Positions 58,986 to 64,000 of a stretch of 64,000 bases of DNA are shown here, one piece after another. Within the stretch, counting starts at the first letter, position 1; every line of letters begins with the position of its first letter. A program made the position numbers and the translations under genes. This stretch comes from Cantharellus purpuraceus (lineage: Eukaryota > Basidiomycota > Agaricomycetes > Cantharellales > Hydnaceae). The stretch spans positions 2,294,001 through 2,358,000 of the forward strand of contig JALBUN010000023.1 in assembly GCA_025174535.1 (NCBI GenBank). Direction: 5' to 3'. The notes below the pieces were generated by a model. The model saw only the letters and a list, made by a program, of their open reading frames with translations. It ran no database searches and was not told where the DNA came from.

Positions 58986-61949
58986 TTAGGGAATCCGCCT
59001 CGTTACTTCTACAGGAAGTAGTTCCCGTGGCATGTTTTCCGCGACCTGAATTGTGGGGTGATCAGCGGTAGAGCGACGAGTTCAAACCAGAATCATACAG
59101 ACCTTCCTCAACATCTCCTCCCCACCTACCTCCCACCCTCTTTCGGCAACCGGCAAGATACAACTACGCACCAACAATCTTGCATGCTCACCGATACCAA
59201 ATCGCTCTCCAGTGTATTTTCTCCATTTGAGGAGGTTAGTCAGGAGTTTGAGACGCCGCACGAGGAAGCGACGCCATGCATCTAGAGATTGTGGATCAAA
59301 TGGCGCTCCCGGGTTAGCGAGACCCAGCGACTGCGCGAGCAGTGTCTGAGTCGATATGACAGCCTCCCTAAAGGCAATGGACGCAGATTTCAGAAGTGCC
59401 TATACGGTACCGAGTCACCTCAAAAGCGACATAATCCAATACTAGAAGAACAGCTTACTTGGAATTTCACCCCCTCCTGTTCCACAGAAGCTTCTACTTG
59501 CTCTGTGATATCAATCATTCGTCGAGTGTGACGTGCTGAGTATGGATCAAATGCACCACCCTCGATCAGCTTGGATAATCGAGGGATGAATGCCTGTGAG
59601 ATCATGGAAGACACCATATCACCTCCAGGGCCAATGTTAGGCTCATAATCGTCCTCGTCCTTATCCACATCGGGTTTTTCCCGAGGCCGCGAGTACTCGT
59701 GCAACGCTGCGTACCACTCAAACGAATCAAGGTCTCTTGTAGTATCCTAAAAATCCCTCATGATATCAGGATCAATGTGTGCCGTGTCTGTCACCATAGA
59801 GCCTACCTCAATGGGGTCCCAGCCTAGTATTTCTAACCGACACCAAAACTCCCATGCAGCAACGAGACCAAGACCACCCCACGCTCCCACATAGCTTTCC
59901 TCATACAGTGTCCTCCACTCGCCAAACCACTTCGCAAGCCCCAGCTGTGGATCCCGAAAGTCATCGGCTCGCACGTCTGACAGAACACCCTCTCTCCGCT
60001 GGTCGAGCTGAACCATAGCCGCACGGAAATCGTCAGCATCTGCGGGAGAAAGAGAGCCATCTGTCGAGTGGCCGTCGTCTTCTTCCCGAGCTGCCTGATT
60101 CCGAGCCCGACGCAGGAGACGTCGGTTAGACCGCGCCAGGCGTCGGGAGGTGCGCAATGCCAGTGTAGTGTTCTTTGAGGGAACAACTCGGCCCAATTCA
60201 TCGGTCTCTTCGACAGAGTCCGGAGGCGGTGCAGACGGTGGGACACCGAGGAATGATGCAATATCATCTTCGTCGTCAAGCCGCCTCCGCTTGGATTTCA
60301 TGTCATAACGCTCAGTCAAGAGCGAAACGTATTCGTCTTCCAGCTTCTCCAGAGATGGGTACTAAAAGGGCATGGAAGTCAGCTTAGACCTACACATTGC
60401 ATTCAACTCGCCTTCTCGTCTAAGAAGCCGGCTACGCTCTCAACCCAATCCCTGAAGGCGGCAAACCAGCTACGTTTGCGCTCCGCCTTTTCGATCATTT
60501 GCCGCAGTTCAGCTTCTTTTGATTCTAGTGCGACTTGTTCGTCAGCCAACGTGGTTAGTGCTGCCGTGTGGGAAGAATGTGACGCTGTAAGCGTTGTAAG
60601 CGAGCTTGTCAGGCGGCCTAAAGAGGACGCAAGTGTTGGAATGGGCGTGACGGAAGGTACTAATGGATAGCAATGATCAGACGGTTAACAAATGGTTAAA
60701 TGGGCTAGATGGAAGTATGATGACTTACTTGGCGCTGGCGTATAGGTCGCTTTTGCCTAACACATGGGGTTAGACTGATTCGAGTAGTTATCTCAAGACA
60801 AACCGCTTTCAGCTCCTGCTCTCTATCAGCATCAGGTCCAGCTCTCCGAATCTGCGCCATTTCCCACTCTATGGTCTCCTCGTCCTCGTCCTCTCTAGAG
60901 TAGAGTAAAGTCTTGAGTAAATCGGATGAATATTAGGAAGTGCACTCACGCGTCTTCAATCATCTCAACCATACCCATCCGCCGCTTTCGCTCCTCATCC
61001 TTTCTAGCTTTCTTTCCCAATGCAATCCTCTCCTGTGCACCTGTGTATTCTGCCAATTCTACACGGCAAAATCAGTTATAGAATAGTTACAGTACAAACC
61101 TTGACGTACCGTCCTCACCCTCACCCAACTCATCTTCCTCACGTACCAGCCGACTTTCTGGATGGGGTCCTTGTGGCATATCTCCTGGCTTAGTAACAGA
61201 GAGCGAGATAAAGTCATCCGCAGTTCCCGTGCCACGAAGCCGTCCACGCTTTTCCTTCGCTGCAGATATGGCTGAGGCAGATGGAATGGCAGTTTCTGGT
61301 TTCATTATATCAAGCAAAGAAATTGTAAGACAGAAGAGGTAGCTGACCGCAGAAGACCTCGGACGCATTCTCAACAACAGCACCATCAATGTCAAAGGAT
61401 GCATCGAATGACATGTCCGAGTCTGTTTGTCGGACAGATGCGCGTACAGCTGGTGTTGATGGCGTACTGGCTTTGAGTTCGTCAAGGTAGGCCTTTGTAT
61501 AGCTGGGGCTGGTTGAAATAGAGGCTTGGTCAAGATCTGTCGGTACTGAAACTCTGGCATAGTCACTCATTTAGCTACGGATGCTACGGTATCAAGTGTA
61601 AAAAGATGTGCTCACTCGGGCAAGGAAGGTGCAACTAGTTTCCGGCTAAGATTAGACTTTTTAACCTTGAACACGTCGCCATCAGATGACTTCTCACCCC
61701 GAAGCACGCCACAAAACCAATGAGTACAAAATCAGGTTATGAGTAAAGCACTGGCACCTGATCATCCGTCCCAAAACTGAGCCTAGATTTGGGCCTGGAT
61801 CGCTTATGTTTATTTTTAAGCTTGGTAGCTAATGTATCAGGTGTTGTAGAAGGAGAGCCGTCGACTGCATCAGTCGCAGGGGGAGATGCGGCGCGAATCC
61901 TCGAAGCACGCGAACGCACGCGTTTGATAATCTGTGGTTCGGCGGACAT
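58986..61949 (-). CDS. GCFC/PAXBP1 (GC-rich-sequence-binding-factor-like) protein
   Basis: GCFC proteins (PAXBP1, ILP1; yeast Ntr2 relatives) act in spliceosome disassembly and RNA processing. Start ATG 61949 gives MSAEPQIIKRVRSRASRIR. Then come a basic/Ser region, DELKASTPSTPAV, SASAISAAKEKRGRLRGTGT, the family segment ISLSVTKPGDMPQGPHPESR and ERIALGKKARKDEERKRR. A long helix (HTAALTTLADEQVALESKEA) leads to RKRSWFAAFRDWVESVAGFL, then a Lys/Arg run. The C-terminal GCFC domain has WFGEWRTLYEESYVGAWGGL, VAAWEFWCRLEILGWDPIE, SFEWYAALHEY and FIPRLSKLIEGGAFDPYS. One intron (60362-60411) has a GC donor (GCGAGT). About 800 aa. Confidence 0.9.
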
Positions 61950-62096
61950 GACCAGTTTCGCAGACAACCGAGAAGCACGCTGTGCAATGATGCTTGTGCG
62001 CCTTAGCGTTAGCCTGTTAAGAACTCAGGATACAAGGTGGTGACAACCTGGCGACCTAACGGAGTTTGAATCCGGTTAGTGCTTCAGAAATGTAAC
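61950..62096. promoter_or_regulatory. Short divergent promoter, PAXBP1-like / DUF4504-like
   Basis: 147 bp between two start codons. It includes an imperfect palindrome around ctaacggagtttgaatccgg at 62056-62079. Function of the palindrome unknown. Confidence 0.45.
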
Positions 62097-63088
62097 ATGT
62101 CGCACAAGTCACTTGTTCTTCGCGCTGTCAAGAATACTCCCTCATTCCCCCGCATTTCTTCGCAAAAACTGGACATGTTTTGCACCGATATTGGTCTCGT
62201 CGCCCTTGGATTTAGGTATCGTCCGGCGAGCACTGCTGTTCTGTGCTCATTAATAACAACTCAGATGCAAGGACAGCATACCTGCTCGATTTGTTCTTCA
62301 TATCCGAGACTAGTGCACGTCGTTTCAACTCTGTCTTGCGGTCGGTACGTGCACTACTCTCCAAATACGAGCATACCGTGACTCCATTTACAGGAAGACA
62401 CCGAGTTTAGGAACGTTCTTGTCGTATTTCACACAGAGATGGAGCAGGTGTTCTTCGTTAATGCTTCGCTCCTTCAAAATCAACACTTAGAGGCACAAAG
62501 TGGAACACCATGGACATCATTTATCTACTTGACACCAGGTCCTCAAGATGTGCGGTATCTTCTATAAGATGTCCACGTTAATGTCAGTGATAAAATTCCC
62601 CACAGGTTCCCGGACTCGTTGCTAAAATACATACTGTCTCCCAAACCATCCTCGACACCTGGAAAGATCAGTCCTCAACCTTTCACACGTGTATATCTTC
62701 TCTTTCTCCTCCTCAAATGATCGCACTCGCCGGGTATCTCCTCGAGTATCCCGTCTCATATTATCCTACAGCCTCTATCCAAGATTCTTTCCTTCATGAC
62801 ATTCCCCTGGACGTGTATGAATGTACCCTCTTTCCCAATACGCCAGACTTACCCAGGTTCGTCTATGAATACACTCATGAATATGACCACTCGATCACAC
62901 ATCCCCCCATTCAACATAGACATTCGTTTATGAAGTTCTCTCGCCCCGTAGGGCTAGGCAGCTCTTCCACAGTACTCGCGGATAAGATTCATCGACGGTT
63001 TGAACAGAGATTGCTTCAATTACACCCTGACTGGAAAGAAATAAAGGTCACTTGCGAGACCAGGACAATGGACAGAGTTGCCATGTGA
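62097..63088 (+). CDS. DUF4504 / C1orf74-like protein
   Basis: Exons 62097-62215, 62272-62344, 62394-62549 and 62606-63088, giving 276 aa. Recognisable blocks are FCTDIGLVALGFRTAYLLDL near the start, FRNVLVVFHTEMEQVFFVNA, TPWTSFIYLTPGP, MIALAGYLLEYPVSYYPTAS, FLHDIPLDVYE and the ending ETRTMDRVAM. The family is widespread in eukaryotes with no agreed function. One acceptor (CAAG, 62271) is unusual but required for frame. Confidence 0.8.
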
Positions 63089-63570
63089 TATGGTTCACGT
63101 TCTTGGGCTTGGTGGTTCATGTATCATACTTGTATAGTCCTATATCTGATGCTTGATGCAACAGAATTGTCACGAGCCGCGTTTCCCAGTAGGTCATTGA
63201 CGTTGATGTTGCCAACTGAGATACGCCAGTACGCCCGCTACATGATTATAATGATAAACCCTACATTCAGAGGCCAGAAATCCTCACAGCCGGGCTACAA
63301 TATTCTTGCATGTGTTCCCTCCCCTTTCATGAGCACTGCATCATCCAACCACACGTGCCGTGCGTAGGATCACATAATGTAGATGTTGGATCTTTCCCAG
63401 TGTGGAAATATCCATGATCGGCATCAAAATTAAAAACACCGTCACTCCCCGCCGCACACCACATGCTATAGTTCATTGAAGCCACAGGAACGAACGCTCA
63501 GAGTGAAAGTAAGATCTGGTGTAGTCGGTGCTGGCGTTGAGTGCCGGGAGACATCGGTCCAAAACACTCT
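63089..63570. other. Convergent intergenic region
   Basis: 3' ends of the DUF4504-like and POP7-like genes face each other. No gene recognised. Confidence 0.55.
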
Positions 63571-64000
63571 TCAATTCATCTCCTCGTCTTCTTGTTCTTG
63601 TTCTTGAACAACGATGATTTCCCTGTGCTTGCCTTTTCCCCCAGACCCCTCAGCAGGCTGAGAGTTATTTGCGACAGGATCGCCAGCATCCCGGATTTTG
63701 AGTATCACACTGACTCCACCCTTTCCTCGAGTCCTCAAACTGATATCCTCATCCTCGTCATCTGGTATAACCTCATCCAACACTTCAATAGTACCCGTAC
63801 GGACCTCGAGGTGAAGATCGTCCTTCGCAAAAGGCAGAATCGCAGGAAGAGAAACAGACAGAGTGAGAAGATGAGGAATTGCAGCTCCCATGGCGCGAAG
63901 ATCGAGGACGTTATATCTGGATCCTGATATATAAGAAAAAACTACTAATGCTGTTGTTGAAAAAACGCACCCTTCATCGACCAGAAGCTTTTTGCATCGA
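63571..64000 (-). CDS. POP7: Rpp20/Pop7-like Alba-fold subunit of RNase P/MRP (5' part beyond window)
   Basis: Alba-like protein that, with Pop6, binds RNase P and MRP RNA. An exon entering from the right edge encodes RCKKLLVDEG, then an intron of about 55 nt (GTGCG...TCAG). Next is SRYNVLDLRAMGAAIPHLLT, followed by the acidic KDDLHLEVRTGTIEVLDEVI, DDEDEDISLRTR and SVILKIRDAGD. The Ser/Gly tail ends with QEQEQEDEEMN, stop at 63571-63573. N-terminus missing. Could also be a related Alba-family protein; the pattern fits fungal Pop7/Rpp20 best. Confidence 0.8.
   Translation of the reverse strand, partial: RCKKLLVDEGCVFSTTALVVFSYISGSRYNVLDLRAMGAAIPHLLTLSVSLPAILPFAKDDLHLEVRTGTIEVLDEVIPDDEDEDISLRTRGKGGVSVILKIRDAGDPVANNSQPAEGSGGKGKHREIIVVQEQEQEDEEMN

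Noticed and set aside
1..64000. CRISPR arrays, prophage, bacterial operons, secondary-metabolite or mating-type cluster
   Set aside because: No such signatures; the window is ordinary nuclear fungal DNA with housekeeping genes.

Overview
The window looks like gene-dense nuclear DNA of a basidiomycete fungus, most likely an Agaricomycete. The signs are many introns of about 47-55 nt, an SKN7 protein joining an HSF domain to a receiver, an EST1/SMG6 with a PIN nuclease, a full XMAP215-type Stu2, and a Basidiomycota-style secreted GH5-like protein. I assembled gene models by joining splice-compatible segments that restore conserved protein families. For the SKN7, GH5-like, TACO1, alpha/beta-hydrolase, STRAP, NTF2-like, MRP21, GIR2, cyclin, GCN3, NAT3, MAP1, DUF4504-like and small basic genes, the exon lengths sum to an exact multiple of three.

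Layout. 1-13.7 kb: STE23-type M16 protease (partial), tRNA-Ile(UAU), SKN7, a GH5-like secreted protein that appears to have lost both catalytic glutamates, a mitochondrial TPR protein, TACO1/YebC, and an alpha/beta hydrolase. 13.7-14.7 kb: a 1,001-bp TA-flanked inverted-repeat transposon without a transposase. 15.1-25.8 kb: STRAP, an NTF2-like protein, EST1/SMG6, a mitochondrial SDR and mitoribosomal bS21m. 25.8-35.3 kb: gene-poor DNA with a G4 tract and degenerate repeats, interrupted by GIR2/RWDD1 and a cyclin K-type cyclin. 35.3-64 kb: a small basic protein, eIF2B-alpha, an orphan ORF, Stu2, NatB catalytic subunit, Iml1, Sct1, Map1, a GCFC/PAXBP1 protein, a DUF4504/C1orf74-like protein and an Rpp20/Pop7-like subunit (partial). 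There is no obvious operon-like cluster. Several genes share short divergent promoters: TACO1/hydrolase, IML1/SCT1 and PAXBP1/DUF4504.

Main discovery candidate: extreme microexons. MAP1 needs a 2-nt exon (58006-58007) between introns of 51 and 53 nt; skipping it makes an immediate TAA. STRAP has a 6-nt exon, the alpha/beta hydrolase 7- and 12-nt exons, the NTF2-like gene a 12-nt exon. Exons of 18-30 nt occur in STE23, the GH5-like gene, MAP1, TACO1 and NAT3. At least four introns use GC donors (GCAAGT or GCGAGT). All of this is inferred from conserved protein sequence and splice signals, and cDNA would settle it. The second point of interest is the GH5-like pseudoenzyme with a dibasic-bounded, highly basic insert.
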